A stretch of DNA of 64,000 nucleotides from Apiospora phragmitis. Lineage: Eukaryota > Ascomycota > Sordariomycetes > Amphisphaeriales > Apiosporaceae. A program made the translations under genes and the position numbers. Of the stretch, positions 23,553-33,423 are shown one piece after another. The DNA lies in NCBI GenBank assembly GCA_038363925.1, contig JAQQWL010000003.1:558001-622000 (forward strand), written 5' to 3'. Numbering within the stretch: the stretch's first letter is position 1; each line of letters begins with the position of its first letter. The notes below the pieces were generated by a model. It was given only the letters and a program-made list of their open reading frames with translations. It did no database searches and was not told the origin of the DNA.

Positions 23553-24332
23553 TGTTCCTCGTTAGAAAACACCTAGAATCACAAACACCAAATCTAAGGC
23601 AACAAGTTGCTTTAACCTGTTTTACGCATCTAAAAACCAAGTAGCTCTGTTCTAGTCTTTTGCGTGTTCCATGAACATGCGGGGATAGGCGGGTGAGCGG
23701 GCGAACGTGTGGATGGCCCCCTGAGATAATTAACAAAATGGCGCCGTGACCCGGGAAAATTAGTTGCTTGCGGTGCGCTTAGTGGCGGGGCCAATGGCTT
23801 ATCAGCACGCTCAAGTCTCCATCCAGTAAGGCATGAGTGCAATACCAGCAACATATTCATTAACGATCGCCAAAAACATGTAGCCAACCACTAACGTGCA
23901 TACGCCATTCAATGATTCGGACAAGAATCCGATCAACTTTCTAAAGTACATATAAATTTACCACTGTGGGTGGCTTCCATCTTGGTGTGTAAACCTTACT
24001 CACCTCTTTCAGGTCGCCCAAAGTGTGCTTCGAGCTCCATGAATATTTAATGACCCCAGTGGACATAACAGGCAACATCGATCGCAATGCTACAAAAAAG
24101 AAAAAAGAGAATGAGAAAAAACAGCTTAGAATACTTAGTTCACCGCATGGCTAAGTAACATTAACAATTAATCACGGCCAATCTGGGCTGAGCAATGTTA
24201 ACTTACATCTTCGCTGCGATGGATATTTAGGTAAAGATATCATTATGTGCAGCTCCATCAATAACCATCGTGTCCCCTAACAAAACTCCACCCACATCAA
24301 TGATCAGACTGCACAAGACATTCACATGACTT
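23553..24332. other. Intergenic, AT-leaning
   Basis: About 780 bases upstream of the FMO gene and downstream of the HET gene. A/T richness rises near 24,100. No gene recognised. Confidence 0.4.
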
Positions 24333-26143
24333 TCAGTCATAATATTCATCTACCGGCCAAGAGGCGTCAACTTGTACTACGTGAACCTGCACCTCGAGCC
24401 CGTCGCTAAGATCGGGGAACGTGCCAGGTCCAAGAGACATGCCGATTTGGATGTCGTGCCAATAACCCTGTATATTACGAACCCGAAGCTCTACGCAGGA
24501 CCTAGCCGCGCTACTGCTTCCTGCACTGGCAATAACCCAGTTCAGTATCCGGGTAGGCGAGATCGAGTGCAGGTGCTGATCAGCACCTTTTCGTACCCTG
24601 CACCAAGGTTCGGAGGCTTCATTGAGTCCGCAGATAATTGAGACTGGTTCATGTTCAGGGGAAGCGCGATTGTGTGGAAGGTGAAGCTGGCCTATAAACC
24701 ACGGGCGCTCGAGGGTGAAGAAGAGGTGGTTGGCAAGGTCGTAATGTGTGCCCGGCTGAGCTTGGATTTCATCGCGTTGGAAATAGGAATCGAATGCGTG
24801 CAAGAATTTGAAAACGAAGGCACCTTTTCGTACCCCTTGAGCTCTTAGCAGACCTGGCTTCGCCATAATGTAGGTGCGCTCAGAAGCGGGAGGCTGCGGT
24901 TGTAAGTTCAGTATGATATTTCCGCAGGGTTCGTCGATTAGCGTAATCACGACACACCATACTTCATGAGTCCGCGGCTCGAAGAGTGTAGCGCTTTCAG
25001 GGCCGGCTGGAACGTAGTGTGTCGCAGGAAGTTATAAAACAGATCATTTACCTCGCGATCTGACTAGCAGAGCTCCTGTGCGGAAGGGAAGATAGTTCTG
25101 GACGTGGAACCCGTGAGAACATGTTGGGCCCGCATTTTACATAGAGCTATACCCAACTCCTTTCTTTCGAACTCCGTCGAAGTCTTGTATCATAATCTTG
25201 GGAAGCAAAAACGTTGGGCTTCCTGTTCGTCCGTGTAGATTTCCAATCTATTCGTAATCTTGATGCCACTGTTGGTCACAGAAAACTCGCCGCCAAAGAC
25301 AGAATCAAGGGTACGTTCCATCGGCTGGCAATAGGTGAAGTTTTCAGGCCCGGGTGCTAGTAATCCAATCGCGTCATGGATTTGTTGACCAATTCTTCGG
25401 GCCGAGGATGTCGTGTGTTCGCTTGGGATCCAGGCGAAGATACTAAGATCATTGGTGGTCTTGATGATCTCATGTTGCAGCCGAACGAACGCTCTGGCGC
25501 CTTCGCCATAGAGCATCGGCATGTTCACGCCGAATATGCCCAACAGGGAATACGCCCTGTCCTCGACCCTCGTTGTTACGCGCGATGCGGCCCAAGACAA
25601 CATCCGATGAGATACGGGTACGCTCGAGAGAGGGCGTCTGTCATAAAGCACATCGGGGTCGATCCCAGCTATGTCACAGATGCGGCCATATCCAGTCCTC
25701 CTGTGCCAAGCTCGGTCGAAAAACCATAGATTCCGAGGGGCGATTAGTTCCTGCAGTGTCCAACCCCTGGTGACCCAGCGAGACTACTCTAAGCCGTGCG
25801 ACAGATCCTCTTCTGGTAGCATGTCGGATATGTAGGCGTAGCAGACATCCGATCGTTCGTACCAGGTAAACATGGAGTTCAGAGCCTCGCTGAGCTCGAC
25901 CGAGGAACTCTTGTCAATGCAACAGGTGTCGATCCAGATCCATTCGAGGCCATCGTCATCTGCCGTTCGACACGCCTGCTGCACTTTGGAAAATACAGCC
26001 TTGCTCCTGGCGTGCTCGAGATTTGCGATATCGGCGAAGAGAACCTCGTCATCCTCCCAAGTATGCGATAGAATGGCATATAGAGGGTGAGAATCCCCAT
26101 GCCATTCTTTCAATGTCAGGTCCTTGGTATGAAGGAGTCGCAT
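24333..26143 (-). pseudogene. HET-domain (heterokaryon incompatibility) protein with in-frame stop
   Basis: The ATG at 26143 begins the classic HET opening MRLLHTKDLTLKEWHGD, followed by YAILSHTWEDDEVLFADI, WIWIDTCCIDKSSSVELSEA, MFTWYERSDVCYAYISD, and in the same frame RWVTRGWTLQELIAP, LWFFDRAW and RVEDRAYSLLGIFGVNMPML. A single TAG at 25784-25786 splits the HET domain just before SRWVTRGW. The region 24950-25190, where the fungal C-terminal half continues (CGPNMFSRVPRPE in one frame), has further frame changes. The last 205 residues are open again (24950-24333). HET proteins trigger cell death when incompatible hyphae fuse. Such genes are often inactivated in natural isolates, which fits. 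A consensus error at the TAG cannot be excluded. Confidence 0.7.
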
Positions 26144-26930
26144 GATGTTCGACTCAAGTTCGGATGAAGGCGATGGACGCGTGAAGTACAAACATCAAGT
26201 TGAAGCTCTGTTGTCCAGGCTGTATTCTCCAAAGCTCGGGTTCCGGAGGCCTGCGTCACGCACCGCCCACCACCCATCGCTTAACACGCCAATCGTAACA
26301 TCAATGCTAACGGCCTCCAATTGAGGCTAAATCGATGTCCAGATCCGGGGTGCATTATTGTCACAACGGGCATGCTTGATGGAAAGAAGCTTCCAGATTG
26401 ATCACGTGGCAGGCATTGTGAAGTTGATGCCGTGTACGAAATCCGGAAGTTTGTGGTTGTTGCCCATACGACTGACTGACTGGGTGAGCGGCATTCATCA
26501 GTGTTAGGACTTGGCGTTTAGTGTCATTGCTTTGCCCAGGAAGGCCCCACCTGACCATGCCCGGCACTCGCAGGCGATGACGACAACCCGTTTCCCGGGG
26601 GGCTGTGCATGTGCATCGCCTTGAATCTTGAATGCAATGCGTCGCAACCCAACAGACTTGATCTGCTTTCTACATACACCTCTTCTAACCTAGATCTTAC
26701 TCCTGTAGATCCAGTTCTCTCAACCAACTCCTGCTTCAATTCCCATTCCTCAAAAGCCACCCGCTCACTACTTAAACTAACCAAGCATTCCCCTCTCGTT
26801 TTGGTACGTCAGCAATGCTTGATTGAACCCGCCACTCATTCCCTTCCCGAATCAATAAACTAACGTGCAACTTGGCGGTCAGCAAACCCTCCAACCCAAA
26901 CATCACCAACAAACATCAATCATAATCATC
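26144..26930. other. Intergenic, divergent promoter region
   Basis: About 790 bases between the HET gene and the CaaX microprotein gene. The last 60 bases before 26931 are C/A-rich with CAAC/CATC runs, typical of a fungal 5' leader. No gene seen. Confidence 0.4.
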
Positions 26931-27113
26931 ATGGCCTGCGGGATCCCCCACTCGACGCTCGTCAACCGCAACGGCCCCGGCAGCGCCGCCTCCTCGACCA
27001 TCGAGAGCATCATCAACAAGCCCGCCGGCGGCGACGGCTCGGGCAAGACCAAGTGCATCGAGTGCGACGGCTACGAGTGCTGCTGCATCCCCATCCCCTG
27101 CACTGTCATGTAG
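26931..27113 (+). CDS. 60-residue Cys-rich CaaX microprotein
   Basis: Starts MACGIPHSTLVNRNGPG in a strong context (CATCATGG after a CA-rich leader). It continues through a Ser/Gly/Lys linker and ends CIECDGYECCCIPIPCTVM, then TAG. The final CTVM fits the C-a-a-X rule, and Met at X favours farnesyltransferase. The CCC three residues upstream, plus CIEC, would be candidates for palmitoylation. I infer a small peripheral membrane protein anchored by a double lipid signal. Fungal a-type mating pheromone precursors also end in CaaX but are usually shorter and lack the Cys cluster. GC-rich codon use resembles the flanking intact genes. No intron is needed. I do not recognise a named family. Confidence 0.6.
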   Translation: MACGIPHSTLVNRNGPGSAASSTIESIINKPAGGDGSGKTKCIECDGYECCCIPIPCTVM

Positions 27114-27501
27114 ACAGCGGGCGAGGAAACAATAACAACAGCAACACGGAGAGAGAAGGCAAGGCCGCCGATGGATCCGACCTAGAGAAATGGCGGAGAT
27201 ATATAGATATATTTCTATATAGACTCGGTTGACAAGAAAGGCCTGGAGCTTCGGTCGGCATGAAAGCATACGAATTGACGTCAACAACAACAACAACAAC
27301 AACAACGAGGATCGCTCGATTGAGCATGGAGAGAAGATAGATACCAGACTGTAGCAGCAGGTCACCAAGAAACATTCATAATCAAAAACTAAAATTCGTT
27401 CTCATTCCCTTGTGCTTAGCTTTAGCCCATCCCATCCTTGGGGGCGGTATAAGAAAAGAAAACCCTATGCCCATAAAACGGCATTGCAATGCAACAATCA
27501 A
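27114..27501. other. 3' region of the CaaX gene, CAA repeat
   Basis: Contains an imperfect (CAA)n run at about 27281-27306 and otherwise unremarkable sequence. Probably the 3' untranslated region and spacer. Confidence 0.4.
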
Positions 27502-27717
27502 TCACACCCTCACCCCAAAGCAAGACTGGCATAGCAGTACCTCCACCCCGTTCACTGTCGTCTGCCTCTTCCACCACAAGTCGTGGCGTATGAACAGCGT
27601 CCCGCAGACGTGACAGGCATACCGAGAAGCGACGTAGTCATACAGCCAACGCCAGGACGTAACCCAGGCACCACCCGCACCGCCACCGCTATCATCGTTC
27701 TCATCCCCGTCCATCCT
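27502..27717 (-). other. Open 71-codon stretch in frame with, and directly after, the Med7 stop
   Basis: Directly after the Med7 TAG (27718-27720) the same frame stays open: R, then MDGDENDDSGGGAGG, a middle part, and RYACHVCGTLFIRHDLWWKR... ending LLCQSCFGVRV. The two CxxC pairs about 27 residues apart resemble a treble-clef or zinc-ribbon layout. It could be a separate small gene starting at the ATG at 27714, a readthrough or spliced extension of Med7, or chance in GC-rich sequence. The stop context (TAG AGG) is not the efficient TGA CTA type. Confidence 0.25.
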
Positions 27718-28642
27718 CTAGACGGCCGGTTCGACAAGCATGCCCCACATCTCCTCCTCGAGCTCCCCCATGCCGCGGCCGCCACCAGATTTGTTGTTCG
27801 TACCAGCAGTGCTTGCTGCTGCTACCGCTTCTTCCTGGTCGATCTTGAGGCTGCCCAGCCCCTCCAGCATGCGCTCCACCTTCTCCTTGCTGTCGCGGAT
27901 CGCCGCCGTCTCGGCGCGCAGCCGGTCGAGCTGCGCCTGCATCGTGGCGATGAGGGACTCGCGGGCCTGGTGCGGGCGGTACTCGTTGATGAGGTGGTGG
28001 AAGTTATACAGGAGGTCGCGGATGTCCTTGACTTTGTCGGCAGCCTGGAAGTTTTTGGTGGTTAGTTTTCTCGTGGCCGGAAAAGAGAGAGAGAACCCTA
28101 GTTGCAAGAGAAAGAGAGATAGAAGAGGTTAGAATAACAGTTAGGCCAAAAACTCACATCCATAGCGTTCTGCCCCAAGATGCCCACGAGCTCCAGGAAG
28201 TTCAGCAGCAAGCTCTTGGCAATGCGCTTGAGCACCGTCGCGCGGTCGAAGTGCTTGTCGTCGCGCTCGCCGTCCGCAAGCAAGCCCCCATTGGCCACGA
28301 CGGGCCGGATCTCGCCGCCCTCCTCGAGCTTCGGTAGGGGCTGTACAAGGCGGTACGGGTCGCCGAAGATGCGCCAGGCGCCCTCGTCGGGCGGCGGGGG
28401 CGGCTGCAGGTTGCGTAGGTTGGGCGGCAGGCCCGTCAGTCTTTGGTAAAGCACGTCGTTGGCATTGTTGTTGGTGGATGAGGAGGAGGGGGGTTCGAGG
28501 TTTCGGCGCGCTCGCGCTTCAGGTCCGCGAGGCGCGCGAGGTTGTCGGCGGTGAAGTATTTATAGAAGGGTGGCGGGCGCGGCCAGGTCGAGGTGATCTG
28601 GTCCAGATCCTGGATTTCCTGGCTCTCGTTCGGGTTGGCCAT
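27718..28642 (-). CDS. med7: Mediator of RNA polymerase II transcription subunit 7
   Basis: Two exons: 28642-28158 and 28044-27718, with a 113-base intron (GTGAGT to TTCCAG). The product is a Med7 by full-length pattern: an N-terminal TSTWPRPPPFYKYFT, the linker GAWRIFGDPYRLVQPLP, FDRATVLKRIAKSLLLNFLE, LVGILG and KVKDIRDLLYNFHHLINEYR, and a C-terminal coiled coil (ARESLIATMQAQLDRLRAE). Med7 pairs with Med21 in the Mediator middle module in the nucleus and is broadly required for transcription. The frame breaks in the six-G run at 28488-28493: one more C on the coding strand joins AETSN to PSSSSTNNNANDVLYQRLTG and makes 271 codons. Since loss of Med7 should be severe, a consensus error in the homopolymer is the simplest reading. 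Confidence 0.85.
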
Positions 28643-29571
28643 CTCGGTGGTGGTAGTGGCAGAAGGGTAGTGGTGGGTATCGGTAAATGTTCAGTTCGTA
28701 GTGAAGGATGATAATTATGTCGACCGCAGCCGGAAATAGCGATTGGTGACGTCTCAATCACGGCAAAGAGGCGCAATGTCATGTGAGTTTATGGCAATGC
28801 ATTGCTTCTCTAGCGGGTATGATTGAGCCAGTATGTTGGACCTCCAAAACAATCAGTCGACATACCAATGACGAATGCGAGGCTGAAAGGCTGAGAGAAG
28901 CAAGGCGGGCAGGCAGTTTAAACTTGAACGAACTGTGGGAAAGAACAATGCACGGACGTTCAGGTACAGTTTGTAGGGGCTAGCGCCCGCCGTGGGGAAG
29001 GTTGGGGGCTTGTCGACCTTATTTCGACTTCAACTGCACCTCCCCTTTGGGTCATGATTAGCAAGGGGCGTTGAAGTATACCGTCATGTAGGTTAAGTAC
29101 TCACTAGAATCACAATTGCAAATTGTCTGGCCCAATGCTTCCGTTTAGAAGCGCACAATGATACATCAGTCAGATATGTAAAGGCATTGCAGCTGTCAAG
29201 ATTACCGAGTTCCACTTGGAAAAGATGTCACTTCCCTTTACGCGGGCAAGCTCATCTCATTGAGATATATAGCAGCAGTAGCAGTAGAAACACCAGAAGA
29301 AACAACATAGTATGCCAAACCACCAACCTCAGTCAATGGCCCTCTTTTTTTATCCCATACATTATCTCTTTCTCTCTTTCTCTGTCTCTCTTTCTCTTTC
29401 CTAGTGATACAAATGCCAATAGCAACGGTAGGCGTCTCATCACCAGACAGAACCGAAGCGTTGGACGATGCATGATGCCAAAACGCAATGCTGGAATAGA
29501 AAAACAAAAACCCAATGCAGAATACGTAGGGTATCTCGTCTCTTCTTCTTCTTTCTAGACAGTCCCCCGCT
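28643..29571. other. Intergenic with CT-rich tract
   Basis: About 930 bases: the promoter side of Med7 and the 3' side of the ZNF830-like gene. A CT/TTTC tract lies at about 29366-29401. No gene recognised. Confidence 0.45.
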
Positions 29572-30756
29572 TCAGACTCGAAACCGGAACCCATCATCAA
29601 AGTCCTCCTCCTCATCTTCCTCGTCATCTTCCTCGCTGTCCTCAGCTATGCCCCCATTCTCCTTGCCACCAGCCGCCAGGGTCTTTGCCGTTTTAGGGCC
29701 CGTAGTAGCCGCCGCCCGCAGATTCACCATGCTCCCCTTCCGCAGCTCCTCGCGCTTCTCCTTCAACTTCCGGACGCGCGCCTCGAGCTCCTCCATCTCG
29801 TCGAACTCGTCCTCGAGCGCCCGCGTCGCGTCCTCGCGCTCGTCGGCCATCTCGGCGTCGAACCGCAGCTTGCGCCGCTCGTTCTCCTCCTCCTGCGACT
29901 TGGCCGCAATCTGGTCCGCCGTCAGGGCCGGCGCCGAGATGACCCCGGCCGCACCTCTGGGATTGGGCAGGCTCTCAGGGGGCGGCGGTGTCGGCTCCGC
30001 GGTGTCGGCGATCTCGGCTTCGAACAGGGCCCATTCGGCCTCGTCTACGGATTTCCCGGCGGCAGGGGCAGTTGTAGTTGTATTTGTAGTAGTAGCTGTA
30101 GCAGCCGCTGAGTCAGGGGCAGAGGTAGGAGCTCTTCCATGAGACGTATTCGGCGTCGAGTTCGAGTGTTCGGACCCCGACCCAATCAGGGGCGAGCGTC
30201 CGTGGGACGGCAGCCGCGGCGTCGAGTTGGCCGAGCCGGCGTCGAGCAGCGGCGTGGCGGGCCGCGACGGTATCGCGATCCCGACGCCCTTCTCGGGCGC
30301 GTTGGACGTCCGCCTCGTCAGCGAGGGCGGTGTGTTGCTGGCTCTTTCTCCTCCCGTCCCTGTCGAGTCTGTCCTGTTCTTCTTCTTCCTGCTGGCGGCG
30401 TCTTCGCCTCCAGCACCCGTCAGCCCATCAGCAGAGTCATCCATATCTATATCGTCCTCATCGATGCCATGCTTTCTCTTGTGGTTGATCGTCGTCGTGG
30501 TCGTATTGGTTTCTGTGGGTGCCGCGGCGGGTCTAGACGAGGATTGTGGTTGTTCTTGTTGTTGTCGTTCTTGAAGAGCGGTCAGTTTTTGTCGGTGGGC
30601 CGCGGACCGCAGGTGGCCGTCCCAGAGGGACTCTGATTTGACGGCCTCGTGGCAGAGCTTGCACAGCAGCTTCCCGGCGTCGCTGTAGGCGGCATGGGGG
30701 TGCTCGATGCGGTTGGCGGCGCGATGGGCACGCAAGAGCGAGCGAGCGTCCGACAT
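29572..30756 (-). CDS. ZNF830/CCDC16-like zinc finger and coiled-coil protein
   Basis: Intact intronless frame of 394 residues from the ATG at 30756. I prefer this Met to the one 24 codons upstream because family homology begins at SDARSLLRAHR. Layout: an N-terminal conserved block (NRIEHPHAAY), one C2H2-type finger CKLCHEAVKSESLWDGHLRS followed by His, a long low-complexity Ser/Thr/Pro/Asn region, a conserved helix around WALFEAEIAD, a strongly charged coiled coil (RKLRFDAEMADEREDATRAL to KLKEKREELRKG), and a C-terminal acidic tail (EEDDEEDEEEDFDDGFRF). Human ZNF830 is a nuclear protein linked to the spliceosome and genome maintenance. The fungal role is inferred only from this layout. Confidence 0.8.
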   Translation of the reverse strand: MSDARSLLRAHRAANRIEHPHAAYSDAGKLLCKLCHEAVKSESLWDGHLRSAAHRQKLTALQERQQQEQPQSSSRPAAAPTETNTTTTTINHKRKHGIDEDDIDMDDSADGLTGAGGEDAASRKKKNRTDSTGTGGERASNTPPSLTRRTSNAPEKGVGIAIPSRPATPLLDAGSANSTPRLPSHGRSPLIGSGSEHSNSTPNTSHGRAPTSAPDSAAATATTTNTTTTAPAAGKSVDEAEWALFEAEIADTAEPTPPPPESLPNPRGAAGVISAPALTADQIAAKSQEEENERRKLRFDAEMADEREDATRALEDEFDEMEELEARVRKLKEKREELRKGSMVNLRAAATTGPKTAKTLAAGGKENGGIAEDSEEDDEEDEEEDFDDGFRFRV

Positions 30757-31865
30757 GACGAGCTCCCTTTTTCTAGTATATATTGGTTTTGTATGTAGCA
30801 GGAGTTTTGCGTGGACCTGTGCTGGCACAGTTCGGAGATTTGGGAAACTGAAGGTAGGGGATCGGCAAGGTTCGGTCGATCGTAATCGTAATTGATTGCT
30901 TGATGGAGTGTTGTTTCAAAATTGGCAGGAGTTGAAGACAGTCGGTCTCTGGTCGTCGCTGAGGCTCGATCGTCTTTTTGAATTGTTGATGGTTGTTGTT
31001 CGGTTGCTATGGAGGTGGTTCATTTCATAAAAAAACGGGTATGGGCGGTATGGCGTCAATGGAGCTGATGCCAGTTTGGAAGTCGAACCAGTGACGCTGA
31101 ATCTCTGAAATTGGAGAAGCCAGCAACGCCCCTAGCCAGCTAGCAGGCTAGCTCACTTCCTGCGGGGTCCCAACTCGTCCCAACTCCAGCGGTATGGGGT
31201 CCAGCCAATTAGCGGGCAATAACAACCAAATGACAGCTGCCTGTCGCTGCCCCCCCCATCAATCTCAGATGCAATCTCGTGATCCCTTCTATACTGTATG
31301 CCACGTGTTGAAGTGAAAGTAGCCACATGAATAAAACCCGAATACATAACGGAATAGTACGATGAAACCCAAGCTTCGTAACATTTTCGACACCACCGCT
31401 GATTCAATCAAGGACCTGATCCTAAATGAGGTCGAAATACCCCTTGTGCTACTGGTTGCTGGCCCTCAAGATCAAACATCATGGCATGCTCTGTACAGCT
31501 AGCTATCAGACATCATCAGTAACCCATGCCGATTTGCCCCTTCAGATACGAAGTAACGCCCACACAATGTGTACCAGCACGAACAAACAAATCCCAATCC
31601 CAACTGCCATGAAATCCTTTCCTTCCAGAAACCAGAAACAATAGTAGGGGTTGCCACCCAAAATGCAGTAACGCCCCTTTATCCTCGACCTGTGAGACCC
31701 TTTCCGCAAAGTCTTCAGCATCGTGCCTCTTCTCTCATACACGCCAGTTGCCAAACCCTGACTGTAAGTCCATTTGTGTAGTAGCCTCCAGTAATGGCTC
31801 TCCCCTTAACCTAGGTTGAACCGATCCGATCTCCTACAGATCCTTTTCCGTGTTGCTTGCTTGCT
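30757..31865. other. Intergenic
   Basis: About 1.1 kb: promoter of the ZNF830-like gene and 3' flank of the F-box gene. No gene, RNA or repeat recognised. Confidence 0.45.
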
Positions 31866-33423
31866 CTATCCCGCAGCCCGCACCTGGTTAGTTTCCCCCA
31901 CCCCCGCCGCCTTCCCCCCAACCCTCTCCCAAAACCGCTTTAACCGCCACACGCGCCCGACCCCAGCCTGCTCCTCCCACCGTCGGACCCCCTCAGCGCG
32001 CTCTCGCACCTCGCCCGTCCAGACGCAAGCCACCCAACGCCGGAGCCCGTCCTTGAGCCTCTCGCGCTCCACGGCGCGCTTCTTCGCCACGAGCCCAGGG
32101 GCCACCACCACGGCGCCGCTCCCCTCCCGGCACTGGGCGGCCCCAGGTACGCACTCGCCGGGCAGCACCCCGCGCTGCACCAGCGTCTCGGCCGAGGGTC
32201 GCAGAGGTAAGCGGCGCGAGAGCCGGATCGCCACGAGGTTGCGCGCGAGGCGGCGCGAGATCTGCGTCGTGTGCGTCAGGAAGATGTGCTTGGCGATCAG
32301 GTCCCGCAGCGTCGGCCGTGAGGGTGAGAACAGGAGGGGTGGGAGCGAGGCCCGGGCGCGGCGCAGACGGAGCATGTGCAGAAGCGGGTGAAGCGACAGA
32401 GCGCGCAAGTGGCGATTAGTCTGGCCACTCATAAGTTAGCATTCAATGCCATTACCTGGAAAGTGCAGAAGTAAGGACGAAACGTAAACGTGGGCAACAT
32501 AAAACCATACAAGAGATGGTGGATGGCAGCACAGGCAATGAATAGGAGTGTCACGAGCGCGCCTAACTCTATTTCAGGGGCGGGATAGAGACCGGCGACA
32601 AGATTCAACCTCAAGCAGCCTTTGGTGACACAGCAGTCACGGACATCTCAAGGTCGCACAACTTTCGCGTATGCCAGAGAGCGGGTAGAGAAAGGGGCAC
32701 GAAGATGTGGGCATTGCTCGAACCTCGGAAATCTCGCACACGGGGGATTTCAAGGGTGAGTCGACCACGTCAGAGACACGCGCAGCCACCTTGGAAAGAG
32801 AACCAACTTACCCTCGACGTAGCCAGCAGATCGCACACTTCAAGAAAGCTCAGGACGTGCGTGAGTACTTCGTTGGGCAGACTATCCAGCTCGAGCATGC
32901 TGCTGTTACTACTACCCCTTCTCCGTCTGTCCGCCGCCAGGCCCTCCACCCACGGTATAGCCGATGGTGGTGATGGCGATGATGATGATGCCCTAGACAT
33001 GATGGAAGTCGTCGGCATATCGACTTTGGCATTATCTACTGCGCCTGATTCGGTATGCACATCGCCTGCTGGAGGCGCAACTAAGCGACATGCATGGACG
33101 TGAATCGAGTAAGTCGTTGGAGATATGACGGCGGCTTGGCCCGTCCCTGCCCGCATGTCCCTGGTAATACCTCGGTCTCTCATAGAGGTCGCTGCAAGCG
33201 GCATGTCATGGTGGCCCAGATCGCCAACTGCCTGGCCTGTCAAAAGTGGTGTCGATTGCCCCGAAGTATAGGAACTTGGAGAGTTGACTCCTGAAGTATC
33301 GCTGCTCAGCACAAGATGTAGTGAGGCATGTTGGGCAGCGCCATAGCTTTCTGTTTGTGTGGTAGCAATATCGCTTTCGGCAGAATAGGCCAGCGATGGC
33401 GACGAGGGTCTTGAATCCGTCAT
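31866..33423 (-). CDS. F-box protein with RPEL-like motif
   Basis: Two exons (33423-32812 and 32420-31866), separated by a 391-base intron with a GTAAGT donor and GGCCAG acceptor, give an in-frame 388-residue protein. The first ~175 residues are Ser/Thr-rich and disordered. An F-box spans about residues 179-225 and is assembled across the splice: LDSLPNEVLTHVLSFLEVCD, LLATSR joined to TNRHLRALSLHP. It would bind Skp1 in an SCF ubiquitin ligase. Downstream comes RPTLRDLIAKHIFLTHT, and at about 271-290 a stretch fitting the RPEL pattern (RLPLRPSAETLVQRGVL), a motif that in animals binds G-actin. The C-terminus is basic and helical. No LRR or WD40 substrate domain is seen, so the target is unknown. 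Confidence 0.75.
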
